Assembly (NCBI RefSeq): GCF_029633825.1
Contig: NZ_CP090642.1
Location: forward strand, 806,001-870,000
From: Burkholderia contaminans
GTDB taxonomy: Bacteria > Pseudomonadota > Gammaproteobacteria > Burkholderiales > Burkholderiaceae
Length of the DNA: 64,000 nucleotides
Direction: 5' to 3'
Under the pieces are notes generated by a model, which had not been told where the DNA came from, searched no databases, and saw only the letters and a list, made by a program, of their open reading frames with translations. The translations under genes and the position numbers were made by a program. Of the stretch, positions 51,152 to 59,937 are shown one piece after another (the stretch's first letter is position 1; every line of letters starts with the position of its first letter).

Positions 51152-51611
51152 TCTGGGATATTCGCCGGATGTCGCTGTTTACCATACCTGTCTTGACAGG
51201 TGGTGCGGTCTGGAAGCCATGCTGGATCGGGGGGAGCGGCCACCCGGGATATGGGCAGCCGAAGACGCGAATGGCATCGGTCGCCACGCGCGCGGCGACG
51301 CAAAAAAATGGCCTCGGCGTGCCGCTGTCAGGGTTTTCCTGATGCCTCACCCGGAGGGCTCGTGGGCGAATTTCTCGATATGCGCGGTTGGCGGCCGGCT
51401 TCGCGTGCGCTTTGTTCGGCTGGTTGTCGGCTCGAGACCCGGTGGCGCTGGCGGGGTTTCCGTCAGCGGTGCTTGCGCATCGGGTCAGGCACACGAAGGG
51501 TCTTGCATCAGGGCGGTCTGCCTCGCGCGCATGCTGGCCGGCTTCATGGCGAACGTCACCGGCTCCGGCAACTCAACCGCCGCACCGCCCCCCGCGCTCG
51601 GCGGCTCGGCG
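51152..51611. other. Gene-poor region upstream of the cat-ben operator
   Basis: In related clusters a divergent catR would lie here. I find only short frames without helix-turn-helix or LysR features on either strand, so the regulator gene is absent from this position. A second palindrome is at 51186-51201. Otherwise nothing is recognised. Confidence 0.55.
51186..51201. promoter_or_regulatory. Second palindrome ACCTGTC-TT-GACAGGT
   Basis: A perfect 7-2-7 inverted repeat lies 48 bases farther from catB than the main operator. It shares ACCTG/CAGGT half-sites with the main operator and is preceded by ATAC overlap (51184-51187), so it may be an auxiliary site for the same regulator. It also contains TTGACA on the plus strand. 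Confidence 0.45.
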
Positions 51612-53109
51612 TCACGATTCCCCATCGACGCCCGCGTACCCACCCAACCTGCCCTCTACCCCATACCCGTCGTCCGGCGGCGGCAACCGGCCGAGCACCC
51701 GCTCGACCTCCAGCGCGACCGCGATGAGCTCGCGGTCGGTGCCGGCCGCCCCATCCAGCGCGAGGCCGACCGGCAGCCCCGCCATCGTCAGGCCGGCCGG
51801 GACGGTCATGCCCGGTACGCCGGCGTTACTGCCCGGCTCGGTATTCCGGATGTAGGTCGAGAACACCGACACGGTTTCGCCGTTGAGCATCATCGTGTCG
51901 CCCGACGGAATCCGGCACGCGGCGGCGATCGTGGTCGGAAACACGAGCGCATCGGCCCCGCTGTCGGCGAGGCACTGCCGATACGCGGCACGCGACCGCG
52001 TACGCCGGTCGAGCGCGGTGCGGTACGCCGCTTCGCCGATACCGTCGGGACCGGTGACATGGCGGGCGATCTTCGCGACGTCCGGGCTCCCCACGTTCGC
52101 GACGATGTCGTCGACCGACAGTTCGTAGCCGTTCTCGACCAGATAGGCGTGCATCGACGAACGGAACTCGTACATGGCGATGATCGCCGGCTCGTCGTCG
52201 AAGAACCCCGGATAGTCGTTCAGGTCGATATCGACGCACTCGAATCCCGCCTGTGCCAGTTTCGCCACAGCGGCATTCGCCACCGTCTCGACATCCTGTG
52301 CGAGGCCGCGCCAGAACGTCGTGAGCGGAACCGCCAGGCGCACGGGGCGCGTCGCGCTGTGGTTCGGCAGCGACGTCGGCTCGCCCGCACCGGTGCCGGT
52401 GCCGGTGCCGGTGCCCGACAGAATCGCGTCGAGCAGCGCGATATCGTCGACCGACCGCGCGATCGGACCGACGGTGTCGCGCGTGCGCGAAATCGGCGCC
52501 ACGCCGCCTGATGGGTAGCGCCCCACGGTTGGCCGGAGACCGACGGCACCGCACAGTGCCGCCGGAATCCGGACTGAACCGCCGGTATCCGTCCCGAGCG
52601 CGGCGGGCACCACGCCCGCACCGACCAGCGCGCCCGAGCCGCTGCTGCTGCCGCCCGGAATCCGGTTGAAATCGTACGGATTGCGTACCGCGCCGGTCAC
52701 GCGGTTGTTGCCCGATACGCCGAACGCCAGCTCGTGCAGGTTGGCCTTGCCCGCGATCAGCGCCCCTTGGGCGAGCAGCCGCGCGACGACTGGCGCATGC
52801 TGCGGCGGCACGCGGTTGTGCAGCGCCAGCGTACCGTTGCCGGTCGGCAGGCAAGCGGTGTCGATGTTGTCCTTGATCGCGATCGGCAGGCCCAGCAACG
52901 CGTGCGGGGTGGACGACGTCGCGAGGTCGCGGTCGCAGCGCGCCGCTTCGGCGAGCAGCCGCGCATCGTCGACGCACGTAAAGCCGTTCAGGTAGCGCCA
53001 GCGTGCGTGCCGCTCGATCGTTGCGTATGCGTTATTCGACACAGGAAAACTCACGGCGCAGGATCGCGTTCCGGGCTTCGGTGAGCGTCAGGGTTGCCAA
53101 GGTGGGCAT
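51612..53109 (-). CDS. Amidase-signature family hydrolase with apparent 1-bp insertion near the 5' end
   Basis: The main frame (51612-53054, GTG start) has the catalytic Ser-cisSer-Lys set: lysine in LPIAIKDNID and serines in NRIPGGSSSGSGALVGAGVVPAALGTDTGGSVRIPAALCG. Upstream, an ATG at 53109 opens MPTLATLTLTEARNAILRREFSCVE, the normal amidase N-terminus, but meets TAA at 53032-53034. Removing one T of plus-strand 53032-53033 would join the frames as VEYAYATIERH, so an inserted base is likely. The GTG-started form lacks about 25 normal residues and may still fold. A GT-dipeptide run is encoded by a hexamer repeat. Lying beside benzoate genes it might release aromatic acids from amides, which is an inference. 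Confidence 0.8.
52391..52414. repeat. Hexanucleotide tandem repeat (CGGTGC)x4 in the amidase gene
   Basis: Four perfect copies of CGGTGC encode a Gly-Thr run (SGTGTGTGTGAG) in a surface loop. Copy number could vary by slippage in six-base steps without changing frame. Confidence 0.7.
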
Positions 53110-53218
53110 CGTCGTCGTTCCTCGTAACAGGGGATCGTCACAAGGTAGGGGGCGCCGATTTTGACGCCCATCATCACAATGGATGATGCCGGTCTGCCAC
53201 CGGAGGCCGAACAGCCGG

Positions 53219-53932
53219 TCACGCCAGCGCGGCCGCCAGGCTCGCGCGGTTGGCGACGCCCTTCTTCGCCATCACGCGCCGCAGATGCGTGCGGACCGTC
53301 GGCACCCCGATGCCGAGCGTGCGCGCGACGTCCTTGTCGGTATAACCGGCGGCAACCAGCCGCGCGACGTCGCTCTCGCGCTCGGTCAGCCCCGCACACG
53401 CATGGCGCCGCCGCAGCAGCGCGCGCCGGAAGAACGGCTCGATGCCGTTCAGCAGCAGTTTGTCGCGCTCGGTGAAATCGGGCCGCCCTTTCGCCCGCCA
53501 GATGCGCAGGTCGCCGACATGCGTCGCGCCGTCGAACGCATAGACGTTGATGCCGTGATGCATGCCGTCGCGGCACAGGAAGTCGTTGTAGAACTCGGTC
53601 CGTTCCAGTTCGCACCGGCTCACCACCTCGTCGACGCAGGTCGCCACGCGGCGCGCGCGCAGTTGCGATGTGACCGGATCGATATGCTGGAACCACGCTT
53701 CGTACCGGGCGATCTGCAACGGATCGATGTTGTACGAGAAGCCGTTGCGCCACAGGCCGGTGTGTTCGTCGCAATCGAACGACGCGGCGAAATCGGCGCG
53801 GAGCAGTTGCGCGATCGCGGGCAGCACGACCGTCCTCACGTCGACGACCGGCCCCAGTTCTTCCAGGCGGGCGATGATGTCGCCGAACAGCCGGAGTTCC
53901 TCCGGTGTGATATCGGACGCGGAAAGGTTCAT
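53219..53932 (-). CDS. LuxR-type (GerE helix-turn-helix) transcriptional regulator
   Basis: The 237-residue regulator ends in a LuxR helix-turn-helix: LTERESDVARLVAAGYTDKDVARTLGIGVPTVRTHLRRVMAKKGVANRASL. The N-terminal 160 residues (ASDITPEELRLFGDIIARLEELGPVVDVRTVVLPAIAQLLRADFAASFDCDEHTG) look like a GAF-type or other sensor fold, without a typical acyl-homoserine-lactone pocket. ATG 53932 is chosen for this domain order; the open frame runs to 54592 without features. It is not next to a LuxI gene. Its target is unknown; the amidase gene lies just downstream. Confidence 0.8.
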   Translation of the reverse strand: MNLSASDITPEELRLFGDIIARLEELGPVVDVRTVVLPAIAQLLRADFAASFDCDEHTGLWRNGFSYNIDPLQIARYEAWFQHIDPVTSQLRARRVATCVDEVVSRCELERTEFYNDFLCRDGMHHGINVYAFDGATHVGDLRIWRAKGRPDFTERDKLLLNGIEPFFRRALLRRRHACAGLTERESDVARLVAAGYTDKDVARTLGIGVPTVRTHLRRVMAKKGVANRASLAAALA

Positions 53933-54231
53933 GACGGATGGTTCCTCGGCAAGCCGGTGGAGAACACCTGCATCGGGCGCTTCGACGGGCGCGTTCGCGG
54001 CGAAGGCCCGAACGGGCGCCGGTTCGTCGCGATGCGCCATGTTACTCGGGGGATCGGTGCAATGCGTATCGAATGCGGCACCGGGTGGGCGCATGGTTCG
54101 CCCGGCCAGGCGGCACCTGAGCCGTTCGCCGCGGTGCACGAGGCACGGCATCCGTTTTGCCGCGGAGAACCACGGCCGGCCGACTGCGGCACGACGGGCC
54201 GCAGCGCCATTACGCAGGCGTGAAGCCCCGT

Positions 54232-54669
54232 TCAGCGGCCGGCACCCGCCACCGACGCCTGCCATTGCGCGGCCACGCCGGCGTAATCGCTGACCTTGAA
54301 CGCGGAGCCGTCCTTGACGTGGACCCAGCCGAGCGTGCGCTCGGCGAGCGGCTTGTCGTGGTCGTCCGTCGCGATCTTGACGATCGCCTGCGCACGCACA
54401 TGGACGAGACCGTCCGGATAGTCGGACGACGGGTTCGCCAGCGTCACCGTCACGAACGGCCCGAGATCCTGCAGCAGTTGGGCGGCCGGCGGATGGTCGG
54501 CCATCAGCAACGAACCGCCCTTCACGCGGTCGTCCACGCGAATCGCCGTGCCGCCCGGCCGCCGCTGCGCAGCGGTCGGCTGTGACATCCACAGCACGTG
54601 ATCCGGGTTGAGATAGACCACATCGGGGTCGCCCATCGCGTCGCGGGTTTCAATCCGGGGTATCGGCAT
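54232..54669 (-). CDS. Hypothetical protein
   Basis: The 145-residue protein (MPIPRIETRDAMGDPDVVYLNPDHVLWMSQPTA...) is soluble, with no signal peptide or membrane helix. Sections such as VVYLNPDHVLWM, RVDDRVKGGSLLMADHPPAAQLLQDLG and TLGWVHVKDGSAFKVSDYAGVAAQWQ suggest a small beta-rich domain, but I do not recognise the family. It is on the same strand as the LuxR-type gene, 299 bp upstream of its start. Confidence 0.55.
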   Translation of the reverse strand: MPIPRIETRDAMGDPDVVYLNPDHVLWMSQPTAAQRRPGGTAIRVDDRVKGGSLLMADHPPAAQLLQDLGPFVTVTLANPSSDYPDGLVHVRAQAIVKIATDDHDKPLAERTLGWVHVKDGSAFKVSDYAGVAAQWQASVAGAGR

Positions 54670-54873
54670 GTAACGTCTCCAGTCGAATATCGGGCACCGA
54701 ATGCGGGTGCGTCAGCGTCCATGATGATGCCGCAATATGTCGGTTTGCCGCGTACCACGCCAGGCCGGATAGCCGTGCGCGACGCACGTTACTGGTTCGC
54801 AGGTGCGCCGACGTCGTCGAGCCGTGGCTGACACCGCTTCGCGCCAACGCGACCCGCGGCCGGGCCGCACCGC

Positions 54874-55776
54874 CTACCCCCGCCACGTCGCGTCCGCGAG
54901 CTTCGCCACCAGCTCGTCGTACACGACCCGGATGCGCCGGGGCATCGGCCCGCGCCGCGGCCGATAGACGTGCAGCTTCCACGGCTCGGGCTCGAGGCCG
55001 GGCAGCAGCCGCACGAGGCGCCCGTTGTCGACGTACGGCCGGACGAGGTACTCCGAGCACTGCCCCAGCCCCACCCCCGCACAGATGGCCTCGATCTCCA
55101 CCTCGGTATCGTCCGTCAGGTACGCCGGCGACGACGGGACGAACTGCTGCTCCCCCCGAAACATCCACGGCCACGCGCGGCCGCTCGCGCGATCGATCAG
55201 GCACGTCACCGGCATCGATTCGAGGTCCTTGCGGTTTTTGGGCTCACCCAGCCGCCGGATCAGCGACGGCGCGCCGACGATCCACATCGGCAACGGCCCG
55301 ACCATGCGCGCGACGAAGCGGTTGTCGCCGATGGCCCCGACGCGCACGCCGATGTCGATCTGCTCGTCGACCACCGGCGACGGCACGTCCGACAGCCGCA
55401 AGTCGGGCACGAGCCCCGGGTACCGCTGCATGAGATCGCCCAGGATCGGCTGGACGTAACGACGCCCCATGCCCGACGGCGCCGTGATCCGCACGACGCC
55501 CACCGGCTCGTCGGCCTGGCCGGTCGCGGGGCCGAACAGCCCGTCGACGGCAGCCAGCGCCGTCTGCGCGTCGCGCGCGAAGGCTTGCCCGAACGCGGTG
55601 ATCCGGATGCTCCGGGTCGTCCGGTGAAACAGCGTTTCGCCGAGCATCTCCTCCAGGTCGCGCACCGCGCGTGTCACCACCTGCGGCGACACGCCGAGGC
55701 GCGCGGCCGCCTCGCGGAACGTGGGCGCCGCGGCGGCCGCGGCAAAGATCTTCAGGATGTCGAGTCGATTGAGCAT
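54874..55776 (-). CDS. LysR family transcriptional regulator
   Basis: The 300-residue regulator has the N-terminal winged helix-turn-helix (ILKIFAAAAAAPTFREAAARLGVSPQVVTRAVRDLEEMLGETLFHRTTRSIRIT). The two-lobe effector domain follows (GVVRITAPSGMGRRYVQPILGDLMQRYPGLVPDLRLSD, VDEQIDIGVRVG, ICAGVGLGQCSEYLV). Start 55776 has AGGAGG seven bases upstream. It is divergent from a short-chain dehydrogenase gene with a palindrome between them, the usual arrangement for regulator and target. Confidence 0.93.
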   Translation of the reverse strand: MLNRLDILKIFAAAAAAPTFREAAARLGVSPQVVTRAVRDLEEMLGETLFHRTTRSIRITAFGQAFARDAQTALAAVDGLFGPATGQADEPVGVVRITAPSGMGRRYVQPILGDLMQRYPGLVPDLRLSDVPSPVVDEQIDIGVRVGAIGDNRFVARMVGPLPMWIVGAPSLIRRLGEPKNRKDLESMPVTCLIDRASGRAWPWMFRGEQQFVPSSPAYLTDDTEVEIEAICAGVGLGQCSEYLVRPYVDNGRLVRLLPGLEPEPWKLHVYRPRRGPMPRRIRVVYDELVAKLADATWRG

Positions 55777-55815
55777 GGAGAACCCTCCTGGCGCGCGCAT
55801 GCGGCTTCGCGCTTC

Positions 55816-55832
55816 ATTCCCGAAACGGGAAT
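55816..55832. promoter_or_regulatory. LysR-type operator candidate between regulator and dehydrogenase
   Basis: ATTCCCG (55816-55822) and CGGGAAT (55826-55832) mirror each other around AAA, 40 bases upstream of the LysR start and 129 bases before the divergent dehydrogenase start. The spacing fits a T-N11-A-type box used for autorepression and activation. Confidence 0.5.
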
Positions 55833-55960
55833 TCTGAATGCGCCATTGTTCCATTTTTTTACGACGCGCGAGCGACCACAATGCTCGTAAAGCGTGCATC
55901 GCAACCGATTCGACTCAGCCACATGCGTCGCTTTCAAACATCACTCTGGAGAACTTCATC

Positions 55961-56737
55961 ATGAACGCAATCACGAAACCGGCCCAACTCGACGGCCGCA
56001 TCGCCCTGGTAACGGGCGCCAGCTCCGGCATCGGCCGCGCGTCGGCCATCGAACTCGCGCGTCGCGGCGCAAAGGTCGTCGTCTCCGCGCGGCGCAAGCC
56101 CGAGCTCGATCAACTGGTCGACGAAATCGTGACCGCCGGCGGCGAAGCGAAGGCCTTCGTCGCGGACGTCGCGAACGAAGACGATCTGCGCAAGCTGTTC
56201 GATTTCACGGTATCGACCTACGGCCGCCTCGACGTCGCGTTCAACAATGCGGGCACGGAAGGCGTGTTCGCGCCGCTGCTCGAGCAGGATGCCGAGCGGT
56301 TCGACATGGTGTTCGAGCCGAACGTGCGCGGTGTATTCAACTCGATGAAGTACGCCGCTGAAATCATGCTGCGGCAGGGTTCGGGCAGCATCATCAACAA
56401 CGCATCGATGGGCGGGCTGATCGGCTTCGAGAATGCGTCGGTCTATATCGCGAGCAAGCACGCGGTGATCGGGATGACGAAGACCGCTTCGATCGAATGG
56501 TTCAAGCGCGGCGTGCGGGTGAACGCGCTGTGCCCGGGGCTGATCGAAACGCCGTTCCATCATCGCGGCATCTGGCCGTCGGAAGAAGCGCAGCAAGCGT
56601 TTGCCGCATCGACACCGGCCGGACGCTGGGGCTCTGCCGAGGAGATGGCGACGATCGTCGCGTTCCTCGCATCGGATGACTCCAGCTATGTGTCAGGTCA
56701 TGCGCTCGTGGCCGACGGCGGCTACTCGGTGGCATGA
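55961..56737 (+). CDS. Short-chain dehydrogenase/reductase (classical SDR)
   Basis: The 258-residue enzyme has TGASSGIGRASA (cofactor), NNAG (FNNAGTEG), the catalytic serine in INNASMGGL, and YIASKHAV with YxxxK. PGLIETP near the cofactor side and a C-terminal SSYVSGHALVADGGYSV are typical of glucose-dehydrogenase-like classical SDRs. Start 55961 has GGAG upstream. It is divergent from the LysR gene. The substrate is unknown. Confidence 0.92.
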   Translation: MNAITKPAQLDGRIALVTGASSGIGRASAIELARRGAKVVVSARRKPELDQLVDEIVTAGGEAKAFVADVANEDDLRKLFDFTVSTYGRLDVAFNNAGTEGVFAPLLEQDAERFDMVFEPNVRGVFNSMKYAAEIMLRQGSGSIINNASMGGLIGFENASVYIASKHAVIGMTKTASIEWFKRGVRVNALCPGLIETPFHHRGIWPSEEAQQAFAASTPAGRWGSAEEMATIVAFLASDDSSYVSGHALVADGGYSVA

Positions 56738-56811
56738 CCCGCGAAGCGCGAAGCGCGAGGCCGGGCCGTGGCGACCTGCGCCCCATGCCGGACGCCGCCA
56801 GCCGGCGCTGG

Positions 56812-57996
56812 CTAGGCCGCCGCCTGCCTCGCGTGCAGCCGCAACGCCAGCCACGCGATCCCGACGGCCACCGCGCCGACCACGCCGCCGAACGTGCCGA
56901 TCCACGGCAGCCCGAAGTCGCCGGCGATATGGTTGCCGATCAGCGCGCCCGCGCCGATCCCGACGTTGTACAGCCCGGAGAAGATCGACACCGCGAGGTC
57001 GGTCCCCTCCGGCGCCAGCTTCAGCACCCATGCCTGCATCGCCAGCCCGAAGCAGACGATCGCCCCGCCCCACACCAGCGTATGCACGGACAGCGTGACG
57101 ATGTTCAGCGCGCACGGGAACAGGATCAGCAGGCATCCCGCCAGCGCGACGATCGACCCGAGCAGGAAGTCGTCCGGCCGGTGCGGATAGATGCGGTTGA
57201 AGCAGATCGCGGCCGGTATGCCGGCGACGCCGAACAGGATCAGCACATACGTGATCCGGCTGCTGCTCGCGTGGTTGACGCTCTGGACGAAAGGCTCGAT
57301 GTACGTGTACGACGTGAAGTGCGCGGACACGACGAGCACGGTGATCGCGTACAACGCCACCAGCGCGGGCTTGCGCAGGAACACGCCGATGCTGCCGAGC
57401 GACCCGGCGCCCTGGCTCGGCGATACCGGCAACGTCGCGCGCAGCAGCAGCAACGCGACGCCGGCCGCGCCGGCAATGATCAGGAACGTGACGCGCCAGC
57501 CGAACGTCTCGCCGACCACGCGCCCGAGCGGAATGCCGGCCACCATCGCGATCGCCGTGCCCATCGCCAGCAGGCTGAGCGCGCGGCTTTTCCGGTCGCT
57601 CGGCGCGAGCCGCACGGCCAGCGGCACGGAAATCGACCAGAACACCGCATGCGCACATGCGATGCCCAGCCGGCCGACCATCAGCACCGCGAAATTCCAC
57701 GCGACACCGGTCACGACGTGGCTCGCGATGAATACCAGCAATGCCCCCGTCAGCAGCTTGCGGCGCTCGACGTGGCGCGTGGCCAGCGTCAGCGGCAAGG
57801 ACACGACGGCCACGGCCCACGCGTAGATCGTCAGCATCAGGCCGACGTCGGTCGGCTGCATGTGCAGGCTGTCGCCGATCGCGCTGAGCAGCGCGACGGG
57901 CACGAATTCGGTGGTATTGAAGATGAAGGCGGTGAGTGCCAGGGCCAGGACACCCCACCACGAGTGCTTGGAACTGACGGCGTCCGGTGTAGCCAT
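56812..57996 (-). CDS. MFS transporter, SotB/YdeA-like sugar or drug efflux
   Basis: The 394-residue protein has 12 hydrophobic segments, beginning HSWWGVLALALTAFIFNTTEFVPVALLSAIGDSLHMQPTDVGLMLTIYAWAVAVVSLPLT. The FNTTEFVPVALLS stretch and RHVERRKLLTGALLVFIASHVV (motif A loop) match the AraJ/SotB/YdeA efflux branch. ATG 57996 was chosen as the first codon before the first helix; a longer frame reaches 58086. It converges on the dehydrogenase gene at 56737. Substrate not determined. Confidence 0.87.
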   Translation of the reverse strand: MATPDAVSSKHSWWGVLALALTAFIFNTTEFVPVALLSAIGDSLHMQPTDVGLMLTIYAWAVAVVSLPLTLATRHVERRKLLTGALLVFIASHVVTGVAWNFAVLMVGRLGIACAHAVFWSISVPLAVRLAPSDRKSRALSLLAMGTAIAMVAGIPLGRVVGETFGWRVTFLIIAGAAGVALLLLRATLPVSPSQGAGSLGSIGVFLRKPALVALYAITVLVVSAHFTSYTYIEPFVQSVNHASSSRITYVLILFGVAGIPAAICFNRIYPHRPDDFLLGSIVALAGCLLILFPCALNIVTLSVHTLVWGGAIVCFGLAMQAWVLKLAPEGTDLAVSIFSGLYNVGIGAGALIGNHIAGDFGLPWIGTFGGVVGAVAVGIAWLALRLHARQAAA

Positions 57997-58213
57997 ACCT
58001 GGAATCGGCGAGACGAGGGTTGGGGGCGCGCGGCGCGGAGAGCCCGGCCCGGCGATCGCCGCGATTGTACCAGCGGCACATGACACGGCGCGGCACGGGG
58101 TGGCGTCGCGTCGGCGGGCCGCGGGACATGGTCATGACATCGCCGCGCGCCGATAATGTGCGGACACGCTTCACGACCCGTTCGCTCGCCCCCTTTCGAG
58201 CCAGGAGATACAC

Positions 58214-58888
58214 ATGCGCATTGAAACGTCTTTTCTGTTCGATCTCGACGGCACGCTCGTCGACAGCGTCTACCAGCACGTGCTTGCGTGGAAGGAAGCG
58301 CTCGATGCCGAAGGCATCGAACTGTCGGTGTGGCGCATCCACCGCAAGATCGGCATGAGCGGCGGCCTGTTTTTGAATCAGTTGCTGCGCGAGACGTCGG
58401 GCGACCTCGACGCGGAGCGCGTCGAGCGGCTGGCGCGCCTTCATGCGGCCGCATACCAGCGGCTGCGCGCGCAGGTCCGGCCGCTGCCGGGTGCGCGCGA
58501 ACTGCTGGCCGCGCTGTCGTCGGCGGGCATCCGCTGGGCGATCGCGACCAGCGGGCGGATGGAGACGGCCGCCATCAACCTCGAGGCGCTCGGCGTCGAT
58601 CCGGCGAAGAACGTGGTGGTCACGCGCGACCAGGTCAAGTACGCGAAGCCCGACCCCGACCTGTTCCTGACGGCCGCCGCGCAACTGAACGTGCCGATCG
58701 AGCACACGGTCGTGGTCGGCGACAGCATCTGGGACATGCTCGCCGCCGCCCGTTGCCGCTCGCTCGGCGTCGGGCTGCTGTCGGGCGGATACGGCAGCGA
58801 CGAACTCGAACGCGCAGGCGCGCTGCGCGTGTACGACGATCCGGCGGATCTGCTGTGGCATCTCGACGAGATTGCTGCGCGGCCCTGA
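58214..58888 (+). CDS. HAD family phosphatase (phosphoglycolate phosphatase-like)
   Basis: The 224-residue protein has the HAD nucleophile motif FLFDLDGTLVDSVYQH, the cap domain (ELSVWRIHRKIGMSGG), motif II in WAIATSGRME, motif III lysine in QVKYAKPDPDLF and motif IV in VVVGDSIWDMLAA. The cap type matches beta-phosphoglucomutase/phosphoglycolate phosphatase-like members. It stands alone. The substrate cannot be assigned. Confidence 0.9.
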   Translation: MRIETSFLFDLDGTLVDSVYQHVLAWKEALDAEGIELSVWRIHRKIGMSGGLFLNQLLRETSGDLDAERVERLARLHAAAYQRLRAQVRPLPGARELLAALSSAGIRWAIATSGRMETAAINLEALGVDPAKNVVVTRDQVKYAKPDPDLFLTAAAQLNVPIEHTVVVGDSIWDMLAAARCRSLGVGLLSGGYGSDELERAGALRVYDDPADLLWHLDEIAARP

Positions 58889-58997
58889 AACGCCTGCTTC
58901 GCCGACGGCGCCCGCGCCTGATCGCCGTCGGCTTCGCCAGGTCGCGAACGACCATCGGCCACATCCCCGCCGTATCGGCACGTGGCCGCCGAGCGGC

Positions 58998-59240
58998 TCA
59001 ATCGTCGTCAATGCGCTTGTCGATCAGATAACGGCCCCGCTCGACGCCCGCGAGCAGCGCCTCGTTCTCGGTCATCCAGTCGGGGCCATCGGCCGCCGGC
59101 GCGACCAGCTCGATGCGTTCGCCGCCGACATACACCTGTACCTCGTCGCGCCATGCGCCGCGGTCGTTGCGCCGCGCCCACACGCGTATCTCGTGCCCGC
59201 GATACGGGTCCCGAATCTGTGCGTCCTGTTGATTTTGCAC
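58998..59240 (-). CDS. Small hypothetical protein
   Basis: The 80-residue soluble protein (MQNQQDAQIRDPYRGHEIRVWARRNDRGAWRDEVQVYVGGERIELVAPAADGPDWMTENEALLAGVERGRYLIDKRIDDD) looks like a compact beta-strand unit plus a helix. The opening PYRGHEIRV and the ending GRYLIDKRI are typical of small proteins conserved in Burkholderia, but no function is known. It is leftward and faces the HAD gene end to end. Confidence 0.6.
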   Translation of the reverse strand: MQNQQDAQIRDPYRGHEIRVWARRNDRGAWRDEVQVYVGGERIELVAPAADGPDWMTENEALLAGVERGRYLIDKRIDDD

Positions 59241-59526
59241 GGTGGCCTCCTGTACCTATCTGCGATGACGATGCAAAAAATACGCGCCGCATGATCGCCG
59301 CGCGCCCCGTCGGCCCCGCGCGCACGCGCCGTGCCCGGCGCCCGCCTGCTGGCACGCGGTTTGCGCGCCGATCGCAGACGGAACCGCCATGGGCACGCGC
59401 CGCGAGCCCGTGACAGGTTCCTCCCGCAACCGGACGACGATCCGCGCACCGACGCCTTCCCCGGCTCCCGCTCCCCGCGACCCGGTTCGCGGATCGAACG
59501 TCCCGACCTTCGCCAAGGAGCCTCGT

Positions 59527-59868
59527 GTGAATCAAACGACCGATCTGCTCTCCTATCTCGTGACGAGCCAGCTGGCCGCGCGCATGCGGTCCGGCGCATG
59601 GCTCACGACCGGTCAGCTCGTCGACGTGCAGCGGATGTGGCTCGCGTGCCATCACGCCGAATGCGGATGGCTTGCGCGCGTCAGGATCGCGGACGCATCC
59701 GCGACGATCGCGCAAGGGATCTACGATATCGCGGTCGCGAACCGCGATCCCGACAGCGGTGAACGTGTGCGGCTCGACGCCGATTCGCCGGAACTGAACG
59801 CGCTGCGCGAACGTTGCGATGTACTGCTGCAGCGGATCGAAGGCAACCGGGACGTCGACGCATGGTGA
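59527..59868 (+). CDS. Small hypothetical helical protein
   Basis: The 113-residue protein begins NQTTDLLSYLVTSQLAARMRSGAWLTTGQLVDVQRMWLACHHAECGWL and is mostly helical. The GTG at 59527 is chosen because AAGGAG (59515-59520) is six bases upstream, an ideal ribosome site. An upstream ATG in the same frame (59389) would add a low-complexity Arg/Pro tail and is unlikely. No domain recognised. It is followed at 69 bases by the DUF2591-like gene on the same strand. Confidence 0.65.
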   Translation: MNQTTDLLSYLVTSQLAARMRSGAWLTTGQLVDVQRMWLACHHAECGWLARVRIADASATIAQGIYDIAVANRDPDSGERVRLDADSPELNALRERCDVLLQRIEGNRDVDAW

Positions 59869-59937
59869 TCGTGCCGTGCCGCGCGACGGGCACGCCGCTT
59901 GCGCGATGAGCGCGTTTTGATCCGGCGGAGCCGCCCC

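Noticed and set aside
51140..51611. Divergent LysR gene (catR) expected next to the cat-ben operator
   Set aside because: None of the six frames shows a LysR helix-turn-helix or effector domain here.
54232..54592. Long N-terminal extension of the LuxR-type gene up to 54592
   Set aside because: The extension is out of frame with the hypothetical protein on the same strand and lacks features; the regulator begins at 53932.
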